A stretch of 64,000 nt of DNA, from contig NC_081331.1 of the NCBI RefSeq assembly GCF_022539665.2, positions 11,564,638 to 11,628,637 of the forward strand, read 5' to 3'. Numbering within the stretch: the first letter of the stretch is position 1; every line of letters begins with the position of its first letter. Source of the stretch: Daphnia carinata. Taxonomy: Eukaryota; Arthropoda; Branchiopoda; Diplostraca; Daphniidae. This document shows positions 1 through 11,017 of the stretch, piece by piece. The notes beneath the pieces are model-generated. The model was not told the DNA's origin and made no database searches. It was given only the letters and a program-made list of their open reading frames with translations. Both the position numbers and the translations under genes were made by a program.

Positions 1-1155
1 CATCCGTGAACGTCATTCTGACTTTAAACCGGTCAAGAACTTGTGTTGCGAGCTGTGTGGCAAGCGTTTCAGACACAAAAAGTATCTCGAGTTGCACATG
101 TACAGTCATAGCTCCGAGAAGAAGGTATAATCTATAACAATATTTAAAAAGATTGCCATTAACAATTTCTTGCAGTTCGAATGCGATGTATGCCACCGAA
201 AGTACAAATCGAGCGATATCCTGCGTCATCATGTACGTATGGTGCATAAGAACCTACCCCGAGTGACATGTGACATTTGTCACAAGGAAGTGAGCCGCGT
301 TTCACTCAAGGCACACATTAATCGGCACCGTGAAAAGAAGGAAGAAGAAGAAGAAAGTGCTCGCCATTTACTCAGCCTTAGCCTTACCGCCGATGGCAAT
401 GCACCTTCATGTCGGGTGTGTGCCAAGTACTTTGAAAGTGAAAAACTTCTCGAGATGCACGCCTGCGAAGGGCAGAAAGGTGGCACATCTTTTCCGTGTC
501 AGCACTGTGGTGAATCATTTCCTTCGGCTACAGAACTAGTAGGACACGGCTGCGAAGGACTTGATAATTCAAAGTCGAGAAATACGGCAAAAATCTACAA
601 GTGTATTTTCTGCAATCGGGAATACGGGTGTCATACGGTAAGGTAGTCACGTGATTAACAAAGGCTGCTGTACTCACCTTTTAACATACGACGATTATAG
701 CCATATCTGTACCATGTGCGTCACCACACGAACGACAAGCCTTATCCCTGTCCGGAATGCGATAAATCTTTTCGTCTAAAGCAGGGATTGAAGGTAATGC
801 AAAACAGCTTGAAGCCTTTTGGGGCTATTTTTAATACCAGCATGTTTTTATATCTGTAGGTGCACATGAGAAACCATACGGGCGAAAAGCCTTTCAAGTG
901 TGATCAATGCCCGGCTGCTTTCAAACAGAAACCGTTCTTGTTGGATCACATGAACACACGTAAGATGTAAAATTTTGTTTTTGTTTCGAATTAGCATTTC
1001 ACCGTTTTCTATCCATAGATACAGGGAACAAACCATACGAATGCCAAAAGTGCCATGCCCGCTTTTCTGTACGCTCTGCCTTGTCTACCCATAAACGAAT
1101 TCATCGTCGAGAACTGAAGCGCAATTCCGAACTTGAAGCGGCTTCTTCATCCTAA
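1..1155 (+). CDS. C2H2 zinc-finger protein, 5' part outside window
   Basis: Predicted sequence-specific DNA-binding nuclear protein; the target is unknown. Exons read as 1-124 (truncated at the window edge), 176-637, 701-793, 860-959 and 1019-1155, joined by GT-AG introns of 51-66 nt with a continuous frame to the TAA at 1153-1155. About nine C2H2 fingers can be seen, beginning [16 protein letters not shown] and CDICHKEV. The last ones have classical TGEKPF/TGNKPY-type linkers ([24 protein letters not shown]). Two middle fingers ([16 protein letters not shown]) end in a Cys where the last His is usual and have poor linkers, so they may be degenerate. A glutamate-rich spacer follows finger 3. 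No ZAD or BTB domain is visible because the N-terminus is missing. Family assignment is firm; orthology cannot be given. Confidence 0.9.
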
Positions 1156-1378
1156 ATTCCAGGCATTCATTCCGATTACGCATTTACCTACGGGACCAAT
1201 TCTCTTCCGTTGTTTGAGATTTTTAAAAATGAAATATTATTAATACTTGGCAAGTTTCTTGTTCTACATATTGAGTGCCTTTGTCGATCTACCGTTTTGG
1301 TAGAATTATTTTACTCCCACCACCCCGCACAATTGTTAGTTTTAGTCTGTTCACAATCGAATATTTTCGTAGGTTTCT

Positions 1379-1384
1379 AATAAA
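1379..1384 (+). other. poly(A) signal of the zinc-finger gene
   Basis: AATAAA lies 224 bp downstream of the stop codon and is the first good signal on this strand. It implies a short 3' UTR that ends before the repeat cluster. Confidence 0.5.
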
Positions 1385-1559
1385 CCACTAGGGCAGTTCA
1401 GATTTTGTCGAATAATTCAATGCCTTTATTAATGTAATATAATTTATATAACCGGCAATCGTCGCGAACTGACTAATTAATGACGCGCCAAATAACATGT
1501 TATTCACAAATTCACACCAACGATAAAGAACAAATAATGTACACGAAAAAAAGAACAAC

Positions 1560-2745
1560 TGTTCTGAAATCAGCGTTTAATTTTGAGTATAAGGTGTAAT
1601 TTTTTTTATAGAATTCCAAAAGGTATTCCTTTTTCGTCAAACTGCTGGGCCTCAAAATAAGCCCGACAAAATAAGCCCAACTTTTCCACCAATTTTGTAT
1701 TTTTATAAAATCCTTAATTTAGCATTGGTACTTTGTTTTCTTTTATTTTCAAAACAGCTGGGTTAAGAAGAAAACTAATAGTTGACTCGAAATCAGCGTT
1801 CAATTTTTATTATACCGTGTGAGTTTCACTGAATTGCAAGAGATTTCGTTTTTGACCGATTTTGACAAAAGTAGGAAGGCTATAGCCTTCCCACTTTTTC
1901 ATTTTTGGCCAAAATTTAAATTTCACTTAAAATATATGATTCCGATTCAGAATTGAATGCTGATCATGAAAATCAAATTTATTTTCTAATTGGTCTCATG
2001 GTTTTTAAACTAAACGCAAAAAACAAATGAATAAGGAAAATCGGGCTTATTTATTAGTCGGGCTTAAAATTTCCTTCTACAAAAACTGACACTCGTCGGA
2101 ATTGATTGAATATCACAGGATATGCTCAAAATTGAATGCTGATTTCGGAAAAATTGCTATTTTTTTTCCATGAAGTTAATCGTTATTAAATGCACCGAAT
2201 ATTTGAAACAATGCTAGCGCGCCAGTACGTTACAGCGCTAGCCCTATGAGGCAGAAATCTTTTTTGTCCATTATTTTTGTAACGGCTGGTTTATCGAGAA
2301 AACAAATCACAGAATCAAAATCAGCGTTCAATTTTGATTATACCCTGTGATTTTTGTCGAATTCTAAGAGATTTCGTTTTTGACCGATTTTGACAAAAGT
2401 AGGAAGGCTATAGCCTTCCCACTTTTTCATTTTTGGCCAAAATTTAAATTTCACTTAAAATATATGATTCCGATTCTGAATTGAATGCTGATCATGAAAA
2501 TCAAATTTATTTTCTAATTGGTCTCATGGTTTTTAAACTAAACGCAAAAAACGAATGAATAAGGAAAGTCGGGCTTATTTATTAGTCGGGCTTATTCATT
2601 AGAAGGGCTTAAAATTTTCTTCAACAAACACTGACATTCGTCGGAATCGGGTGAAAATCACAGGATATATTCAAAATTGAATACTGATTCCGGGAAAATT
2701 GTTCTTTTTGTTATTAAGTCAATCGTTTTTGAAATACACCGAATT
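1560..2745. repeat. Inverted/direct repeat cluster, MITE-like
   Basis: AT-rich non-coding block. Two direct copies of roughly 450 bp run about 1757-2205 and 2284-2745, offset by about 527 bp, and share long stretches (for example around 1845-2040 and 2370-2570). Inside each, a motif of the form AATCAGCGTTCAATTTT (near 1567, 1793, 2319) is met by its reverse complement AAAATTGAATGCTGATTT (near 2130) or AAAATTGAATACTGATTC (near 2670), so the arms are inverted repeats. A second pair, AAGCCCGAC / GTCGGGCTT, is also inverted. Between the copies lies a near-palindrome, GCTAGCGCGCCAG ending CAGCGCTAGC (2214-2243). No open frame or transposase is seen. This fits a non-autonomous hairpin-type element or a nested MITE cluster; the family is unknown to me. 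Confidence 0.75.
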
Positions 2746-3400
2746 AATGAATTTTTCAAATAAATGGATTTTAAGCAAATTTGGCAGGAAATGAAAACGT
2801 TGGAAAGGTGTTGCCTTCCCGAAATTGCAAGCTCCTCTTGTGCAAAGGTAAGCTGAGTGATTACTCCTGGTGTACTTTACGTCTTAAAGCAAAGAATAAT
2901 AAATGGTGCTACTCGAAGTACTGAAAAAACAGAGGTTTATTTCGCGTTCCGTAGTTTTCAAAGTCGGAACAAACCGTTACCCTATCGACTACAAGAGTTA
3001 TACTCGGAAAAGGGCGACAAGCTAATAAGGACGTAAAATTCGGAAAATAATAATACGAAAATCCTAAAATTACAAATTATATTCAGTGTTAGCACTTTAC
3101 ACGTGACCCAAAACAACAAATTTCATCACATTTGTAATTTATACGAATTTACAATTTTTTGTCTACAACTTTGTAACTTTCTTCAGTTACAAACTTCGGG
3201 AGTCTTAGGTAGTTGGTTTTACATACTCGAACAAGCTTGCATTCGTCCCCTTTAAGCGCTATCACAGTGAGTACGGAGCAGTGGGGTTAGTGTACAAAAA
3301 GTAAGTACCAGAAGCTCTATAAAATAAAAATAATAGTAATTAAATTGCGATCTGCCAATTTTGTAGTATAAAATTTGAGTTATTGGAATATAAAATTTAA
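2746..3400. other. Intergenic, AT-rich
   Basis: No supported gene. Several simple inverted words occur around 3060-3180 (runs of ACAAATT/AATTTGT type). The segment probably includes the 3' UTR of the lipase-like gene on the minus strand. Confidence 0.4.
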
Positions 3401-4724
3401 TTACATCGGGGTTGCGTATTCGCCCATAGATATGCAATTCCCATCATCAGTCGGTTTCTCACAATCGCCGCAAATACCGAGCTTGAATTTAAAATAACTT
3501 GAACATCTGGACGATAAGAACTTTCCGGGTCCAGCCAAGATTGACTCGATGAAATAGTGTGTCGACCGTCCGTGACTGCAATGAACTGAAGAAAGAATTA
3601 TACAAACTGTCCAGGAAATAACTCTACAAAACTATTACTTAATGAATCGTATTCCGTGTTCCAGAGACAGCCATATTGCCATCTGCCACCATTAGGATAA
3701 AAATCTGCGTGGCCGATTGAGCTCGTAGTACCCAGACCGAGAATGTTTGCGTTGGTATGGATTACGTCAACAAACGTGGCGTCACTGGAGCTCAAACTTC
3801 TTAATTTTTCAATTCGTTCATAACCACCAGAAGCTGGTTCAAGTCCAGTGATTCGCGGAAGACGACCCAGACGAAGAGCGTTTCCGGCACTACCAGCAAC
3901 ATGAGCTCCCAAACTGTAGCCGATCACCTAAACAGAATCTTATGTAAACCGCATTTTTCAAATTATGAACATGTTTGCTAGTTTACATGAAATGCTGACG
4001 GCTGGGTGCCCTGGGATATCAGAAAGTCCAAGAAATTAGCAACGTAGACGCCAACCGGTGTAGTGCTTACAGCGGCGCGGGCATAATTTGGATATTCGGC
4101 AAGCGAACTCCAGTCAACTGTAATGACGTTAAAGTCAGCCAGTAGCAAGTAGGCTAATGATAAAAACAAAATTAATTTAGGAGACTTTAATTTACTGTGT
4201 ATCGAAAATGTTAAATGATTACCGGCGCGGGCTTTCGAGATAAAGCGGTCGTCAGTTCCATTTCCACCAAATCCATGGATAAGGACTTTAACTGGTTTGA
4301 AACGGTTGAAAGTTGACCGATTTAATACATCTGTTCGATTAGTCAGAAGCTGTATGCCATAAATGGGATTTAACCTAGAACAGAGAAAGCAACATCTTTA
4401 AAAAACATGCATAAAAGAAAAAAGTTAACTCTGACTCTGACCTGGTCCACAGGAAAAATCGGACGTCATTTAACTGTGGAGCGACATCCGAGGAAAAAAT
4501 TTGATTAGCGATAAAAGAAACAATTCGATTCGGGATGGTATCCTTTTGTGGTACTAGTATATCTTCAATGGAGGCACCGGCGAGGGCACCAAGAGTTTGG
4601 GAATTTACCCGATCTACATTGTTATACCAGGTGATTCAATGCACTTAGAAAGAGAACTTGAAGTAGGCTTGGGTCACTTACCAATCATCACAAAAGCCAC
4701 CAATGAGACAACCAATAACTTCAT
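3401..4724 (-). CDS. Secreted pancreatic-lipase-family protein (alpha/beta hydrolase)
   Basis: Six exons, 4682-4724, 4442-4613, 4223-4374, 3987-4153, 3639-3927 and 3401-3585, sum to 1008 nt, 335 residues plus stop, with consistent phases. The first exon encodes a signal peptide (MKLLVVSLVAFVMI), so the product is secreted. Lipase landmarks are the HGFGGNG oxyanion region, NVITVDW, the nucleophile elbow GYSLGAH (Ser183), GHADFYPNGG, and HCSHGRS carrying the catalytic His279. The acid position, normally Asp in GLDPAG, is Glu208 in ITGLEPAS. The last intron (3586-3638) uses an internal GTAATA donor; reading through it instead gives an early stop, so this splice is needed. Likely a digestive or lipoprotein lipase or phospholipase; activity is uncertain given Asp to Glu. 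Lipase family call is firm, substrate is not. Confidence 0.88.
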
Positions 4725-5582
4725 ATTGTAGATCTTCCAATTCTTGGGAGTTATCCTGAGTGTTTCCTTGTTGCTCGCTGCCTTGGTACTGTGTCGATGC
4801 TGCGCTCCGTCGTTTAAAATATTTGTCTGTGACAAGGCCATAACCTCGAAAAATCAAACCTTGAAGAAGGATTACAATCTTTCATGCCTACGGTGTAACC
4901 CTTTGCATCCCAACGGAGCCAATATGAGAAAGAAATGCCCCTAATGGGAGGTAGGGGCAGCCGTTATGCTGACCAACCCTTAGGAGGAAAGTGTGAACTA
5001 CGATTGAGAATATTGTTGCATAATCTGTAACACCGCTGAGTGAGAAATTGAGATGTATGGGCGAAAATGTGTTCCTTCTACCATCTACTATAAAATGCGT
5101 TTTTAATCACGGCTTTCTCAATATAGAAAAATGTATCGTACCTATTATTGGTCTGACGGTCATTTATATGCTACTAGGATGCAGTTCTTGTAATTGCCTG
5201 AAATATAGAGCCTTCCGATGATTCCCAAAGTAAAAAGCTTTTTACATTTTCTACGATGGACTGGATCCAGTTAGAATACATTGCAATTGCGTTGGCCAAA
5301 CTCTAAGAGAACTCATTAACGTTCGCGTTCTCATCACATTCTGATTTCCAACGGACATCTGGAATACTGGACTTCTCGCTTCTGAATTTAAAGTGCTTAC
5401 CCCCTTTTGCTTGTGCAAACCAAGACAACCATTCGGCTAGGTTATGGAAATGGTGACATGGCTATTTAAGAAAAGGTAAAATATGCAACTAGATCACGTG
5501 ATCAGTTCGTATTTAGCAATAATGGGTCAATAATTTGAATCATTTTATCAGAAAACTTTCATACTAGATAAATATTTCGGTA
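4725..5582. other. Intergenic between lipase promoter and VPS8 3' end
   Basis: Holds the lipase 5' flank and the VPS8 3' UTR, both minus strand. A plus-strand frame at 4744-4944 has a hydrophobic start and many Cys, but it has no promoter, splice or family support. Nothing else is recognised. Confidence 0.4.
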
Positions 5583-8500
5583 TCACTCGAATAAGCGTGT
5601 CAATGGGTATGCGGAGGATAATCCTTTTCTAGCCTTAGCGACTGAATCAAGCTGAATGGACGTCAACTGTGACACTGGCAACTGTTCCTAGAAAAATCAT
5701 ACAGTCAGTAAACTTTTGTTTCGCTTTACCAAATTAACAAATACTCATAAGTACTGGATTTAGGGCAGTGGAATCGTCTGACTCTGGAGGTGGACTGGTT
5801 GGTATCGGCTGGCAGACGATACAATCTTTAATTTCTTCTTGTAAGCAACTGCTATGGAACGCGTGACGACATTGGAATGCAGTAATCGACGAATTTCGGC
5901 CATTCTGCAGTGGACGATTGCAGCTGCCGCAACGAGAAGCACGCAGCGCAACACCTTTCCGTGACTGCCGGCAGCGCTGAGATAGTAAACTATGAACATC
6001 ACCTTGAAGAAGGCGAGTGCTAATCTTTAAAAGCGTAGTTTCGTATGTGTAGTTATCCAAAAGACCTAATAAAGAAAGAAAAATAACTAAATGATATGTC
6101 ACAGCATAAAAGATTCCGTTTGCATGCTACCCATGATAAGTTGCCGAAGATCGCCTAGCGTGCCACCAGTGGTTTCCGGATCCTCAATCAAACGAGGTAA
6201 CACTTTAGTTAAGCTTATTTGACCTTGGATGCTCGTCACAACTTTTTGGGTAACTTCTCTTAGACCTTATACGAGAAATGGTAATGAATAGTTACGAAGT
6301 TATAAATAGAAACTATTAAAAACCTGAAATTATAATAGTAGAAGTATCTGGATTTTCTTTCAAACTTCGTTGAGGAAGAAGCAATTCATCCAGGAGCGTC
6401 AGCCAAATTTTTTCGCGTTCTTGTTCTGTTAAAGAGCTTGCCTGTCGCTGGCAGAAATCAATTACCGATTGTGCGGCAGCCTCAAAGTCCTGCCAACTCT
6501 CTGGTTGAACAAACAGCTGTTGGATGCAGCATTGCAGTCGACCCAACAACAAATCGTAAGCAGCCGTTATTTCACCTTGACGCTCTAATATTGCCGCCTC
6601 CGCTTCGAGGATGGAAAATTTGCGGCAAATATCCAATAAATGTGACAAATGTACGACATCGACTTGTTGGACGTAGCTAGCAAGGCGCTGGGGCTCAAGT
6701 TCAGCCATGAGTACCGCGTATTGTTCTATACAATAATCATCATCGTCGATGAGAACAGCCGTACTAGTTGCCACATCATCTTGTGTCCTATTGTAAACGA
6801 AGCAAAATCATTTCAACGTTTTCTCGATGAGCAAAACGACCCAACTGAACAGGATTACTTACGCCAAATCGAGGATAGCTTCAAGAAAACGATATCTCTC
6901 TCGAGGAAAAGGTATTAGAGCAGTAACTGCCTCGTCAATTAATGTTGGCTTGTTAACAGCCAAGAAGACAGCTAACGAAGTTGCATTTAGCTTGACTAGT
7001 AGTTGGATATGTTTCAGAACGGCTTGCTCAATTTTGCAAACATCAGAAACGACGGAAGATTCAGAGAAAACATTACTAAGGAAGTGCAGAATGTCCCCAT
7101 GGCGAGAAGTATCCTTAACATAGCACTCGAAAACCTTTTCCCAATCTTGGCGCTGCTCGTAGATGTGCTCACAAACGCGATAGCTAAAAAAAGAAATTAA
7201 AACAGTTTAATACAAAGTATCGATTCATCTGACTTTTGAAATAGTAATTACAATTTAGCAGACTCTGCTTGTTTAAGTAGTTGCTCTTCATCTTCTGTGC
7301 CCAAAGATGGTTGGCCTTTAATTTGAAGTAATTGAAGCAGAGCTTGTTGCCTCTCTTCAAATCTGCTCTGTACTTGATGAGTCTCTTTGGCGGACAGCGA
7401 ACATACTAAATCTACAAGTTGCTGAAACAGACTTCGATCTAAATGAATAGAATCAGCTCGAGGAGATCGACTTATTTGACGGGCTATAAATGTGAATAAA
7501 GAGCAAATCTGGTCTGGCTAGAAGGTACACAAAAGGTTATTAACATTCTCAAGGACATTTAAGAAGGAAAGAGTTTTACCGAAAACTGAGAAGAGTTAAT
7601 CATGATTTCGACCAGGATATCAATGACTCGTTGCTGTCGTCTTGCTCCCATCTCACCCACAAATTCCGACTCTTCAAACGCTAGCGAAAGCGCATTAAGT
7701 AGTTCTTGTGTATTGAACTCCAGTAAGGCGCGCAAGTAAGGATATGGAGGTTCATCCTCAGAAGCTCGTTTGCTGTGTAGGCATGTTAGACTAGTCAAGA
7801 CCTGGTGTTTGACCTTAACACAAGAGTCCTGATCGATTTCTCCCACAGGATAAGTTCGACCGGCTAAGCAACACGAAATATAAACTAATATCACGTGGCC
7901 CAACTTGAGATCTTGTTCAGAGTAAGGTGGACCTCAACACAAAGTATGCAAAAGTTAGTTTTAAAAACAACAAAAACAAAATTTTGTTGTAATGCTTACC
8001 TAGTTTTACAGCTCCTTGCAATTGTTTCAATAGATCTTCTAGAGGGCTGACGTAGTCATTAAGTGCCCTTGTGTGCACATAAAGATAGGCAAGAAATAGG
8101 CCCTGGTTATGTGACAGTGTCAATATTTGATGAAGATCCAAGCAGGAAACGTCAACGTGGGTGATGCAGCTCTCCAGAGTGTCAAGCCAGCCATTATCTT
8201 CATAAAGAGCCACAAATTGCTGCATAATAGAGGGAGGAATTGATGGTAAACGGTCATTGAGAAAATGGGGCTCTAGTAGTTGTAGGAAGTTTTCCCGGGC
8301 TGCTTCAGAATTAGCAATTCTTGGATATATTTGGTCAAACAGCAAAGCCCTGCGTTAAAATAAATTATCAAGATCTTGCTACAATTAATCGAAGAAGGGC
8401 ATATTCACTTACTCTTGTTGTAGTTTAATGCAAACATCGATGCATAATTCAATGACTGACTTCATGTTTCGACCACTGTTAACCATAGTAGGTTCTTGCA

Positions 8501-10704
8501 TTACAAGTGGAACTAAAACCCGTTCAACGTAGTCATTTAGGATATCAATCTCCTTCACATAAGTATGGTTAATCTAAATGTAATGCCTTGTCATTTAAGA
8601 TCGTCTTACTTTATCTTTCACTTGTCTCTTGCGCTGGTTCGGTGTACCCTTCAATCCGTGCATAGCTTTGGCTTTGCCGTTCAACATGCGCAAACCTAAA
8701 TGAATGGCCTCTTCCGGTCGTGACTGTGAAAGAAGTAAATCCAATCTTTCATCCCAATGCCTTAGGCCAATGGAACGCAAACTGGTTGAGCAAAGCAATA
8801 GTAACTGCCCGGCGCAACTAGCCATTGAATTGTAACAGGCATCTGTTCCCACGAGCGCCTATGTAACAAAAATTTTTTTTTAAATATGTGTGACCCCTTC
8901 AGATAAATTTCAGATTTTACCAGAGCTTCGCTAACATTGCCACCAGTAGCTAGGCCCCGAAAGAAGGGGGTTGATTTGACTAAGTTAACACCTGATACGT
9001 CGACGACATCGATGGATTCTTGTGTTTTGATGTCCACAACATGTACCTTCATGAAAATCATCTTTGATTACCTTTTCTACTGGGTAAGCGAAAAATATTT
9101 ATACCCGCTGCTCCGAATCTAGTAAAGCGAGCATACGAGGATCCAGCCACTGTAACCCCCGAAGATTAAAGTCAAGTTGGAAACGAAGAAGAGGATGGTA
9201 GCGGACACGATTACGTTCTTCATCAATACTTAATTGGACAAAATGAAGCTCAGAATGCCGAGCATAAGCCAAAACGGGTTCGATACTCCTTCCTCTTTGC
9301 TGGCTATGGACAGCCACAAAATGCCACCCTAGGCAAGGAGGGCTTAGCCCATCACCGCCTAACAATTGGCTGTAGATAACTTTCGTACTAGGCCGGATTT
9401 GCACAATTAAAATCTGCAAAGTTTTTAAAATTATTTAATCATAGAACGTCTAGGTTGAGGAGGTAAATTTTACTCACTTTCGAAAGTGTGGCCATTGCAA
9501 CGATAACTACCGATTCCCATTTGGGAAGAAAATCAAAAACGGCACCCAAATCCTGACCGACACTTCTTAACGGTTCTATAGCGCATACCTCGCCTCGACT
9601 TCCCGAAAAGAGGCATCGAGTATCAACGCCCCTGACTCCCAATGTTCTCTTAAAACCGAGCTCAAAAACATTTCCTCCGCTGTCACACAGGAGAGCAAGA
9701 GTGGGTAGATCTGTAAACTTTCAACAAAAGAGTATTATTGTCATGCTAGATTGCTAGAAATTAGAGGGGGGGAATCAATACCTGTAGGTGAAGAATAGCT
9801 GATTCAGGTGGATGGACGTCGTTTAAAGTTCTCACTAGCTTCCCGTCTTTCATGTCATACTCAAGTATGTGACCACAAGCATTACCAACCAGTAGCCTGC
9901 TGTGATCACAGTTAAAAGCCATTGCTGAAATAGCATTACCCCATCCATCAGGAGACTCACTACACATCATTTCAATATCTACAATAGCATGGTTCCAAAA
10001 AAGAATAAGTGTAAGCAAAAACATACCTTGAGTGCTTGGTTCCAAGTACATCTAATGTGTCTAAAAACCATTTTAAATTCTGTGTAACATCAAAGACTAG
10101 CACTAGGCCATTTCTTGTACCAATACCAATCCAGGTTGACACTGTTAAACATGTTGCTTCTTTGGATTTCAATTTGGCCTGAAAAACAGGTTTAAAATTT
10201 ATGTGTTGTAATTAGCCAAATTTGTGGTTATTAATTTGGGGTTACCTGAGCAGTCATTAGCTGTGATGAAATGCCTTTCAATACAAGCTGCTTAAGGATG
10301 ATGCCATGTTCAATTTGCTTACATGGTGTAGGAGGTAATGATGATAGTTTAGAATTTGAGATAGATAGCTTTTCTTCACTATCACTTGAGTTTGCGACCG
10401 ATGAATCTAAGCTATTTAATTGCCAGTTCTATTGAATGAAATGGAACAAGTATACTGAATATACTAGTTGGTTTTGTTTAAAATTCTACTTAATAATCCA
10501 CCTCATTCTGAACTTCAAGATCTAATGAAGATGCTGTTTCCTCCAATGAAAAATTTTCAAATACAACTGTCTGCTCTTCTGATGCAGCAAATACCTGGGA
10601 TAAGCTAATGTAAGTACTCATTTTCTATAAAGAGGCCTTTTTTTTGCCCATAAAAATATAGCTAGACGTCATACTTCAGGCTGCGGTTCTCCATTCTCTG
10701 ACAT
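5583..10704 (-). CDS. VPS8: VPS8, CORVET complex subunit
   Basis: Large subunit of CORVET, the Rab5-effector tether of early endosomes. The start is ATG at 10704 (MSENGEPQPE; exon 10675-10704), followed by 10502-10624 and an exon near 10252-10434. An N-terminal beta-propeller follows, with blocks such as STWIGIGTRNGLVLVFDV, NAISAMAFNCDHSRLLVG and VVIVAMATLSKVSKIYL. A long alpha-solenoid runs to about 6.1 kb, with YRVCEHIYEQRQDWEKVF as a typical repeat. The C-terminal RING-like exon (5755-6065) has CGSC, CRHAFHSSC and CIVC. The last exon, 5583-5687, ends in TGA at 5583-5585. About 20 exons; not every internal boundary was solved, but frames on both sides of the introns read as VPS8. Most adjacent introns are 50-130 nt. 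The gene is divergent from PIKfyve. Confidence 0.92.
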
Positions 10705-11017
10705 CCCCTTACAAATGGATAGGGTTCACCGGAGTTCAGAAATGAAACCAGTCTTAATCGGTAGAAACCACTTCCTGGATGTTACTTAAAAACAAAAGAC
10801 AATTTCTACAAGAATTTAATAAGCAAAACAATTGAGAGTCGAGTCACAACCGTATTTTGACAGTTCTCCGCCTACCAACGTTTCTTTTTTCTGTGTCGTC
10901 TGCTAGTTGTGTAATTTGTCAACATTGAGGATACAGCTACTTCGTGTTACCTCGCAAAGAAGGGGAAGGTACCTGGCCGGATACATACCACACGTTCTTA
11001 ACTCAAGTGGTATAACC
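10705..11017. promoter_or_regulatory. Shared divergent promoter region, VPS8 / PIKfyve
   Basis: Only 313 bp separate the two start codons, which face away from each other, so both 5' UTRs and core promoters must lie here. No TATA box is evident; a pyrimidine-rich stretch lies near 10870-10895. This is the usual layout of a compact housekeeping bidirectional promoter. Confidence 0.6.

Noticed and set aside
3586-3638. Lipase as a pseudogene because the frame hits TAA after FPGQFV
   Set aside because: A 53-nt GT-AG intron in this place restores the frame and brings the catalytic HCSH motif in directly.
4744-4944. Plus-strand 66-residue frame with hydrophobic N-terminus and many Cys
   Set aside because: It starts within 20 bp of the lipase start on the other strand, has no promoter or splice context and no recognisable family; chance frame.
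6438-7200. Several plus-strand frames of 65-98 residues
   Set aside because: They are antisense shadows of VPS8 alpha-solenoid exons, which read as conserved protein on the minus strand.
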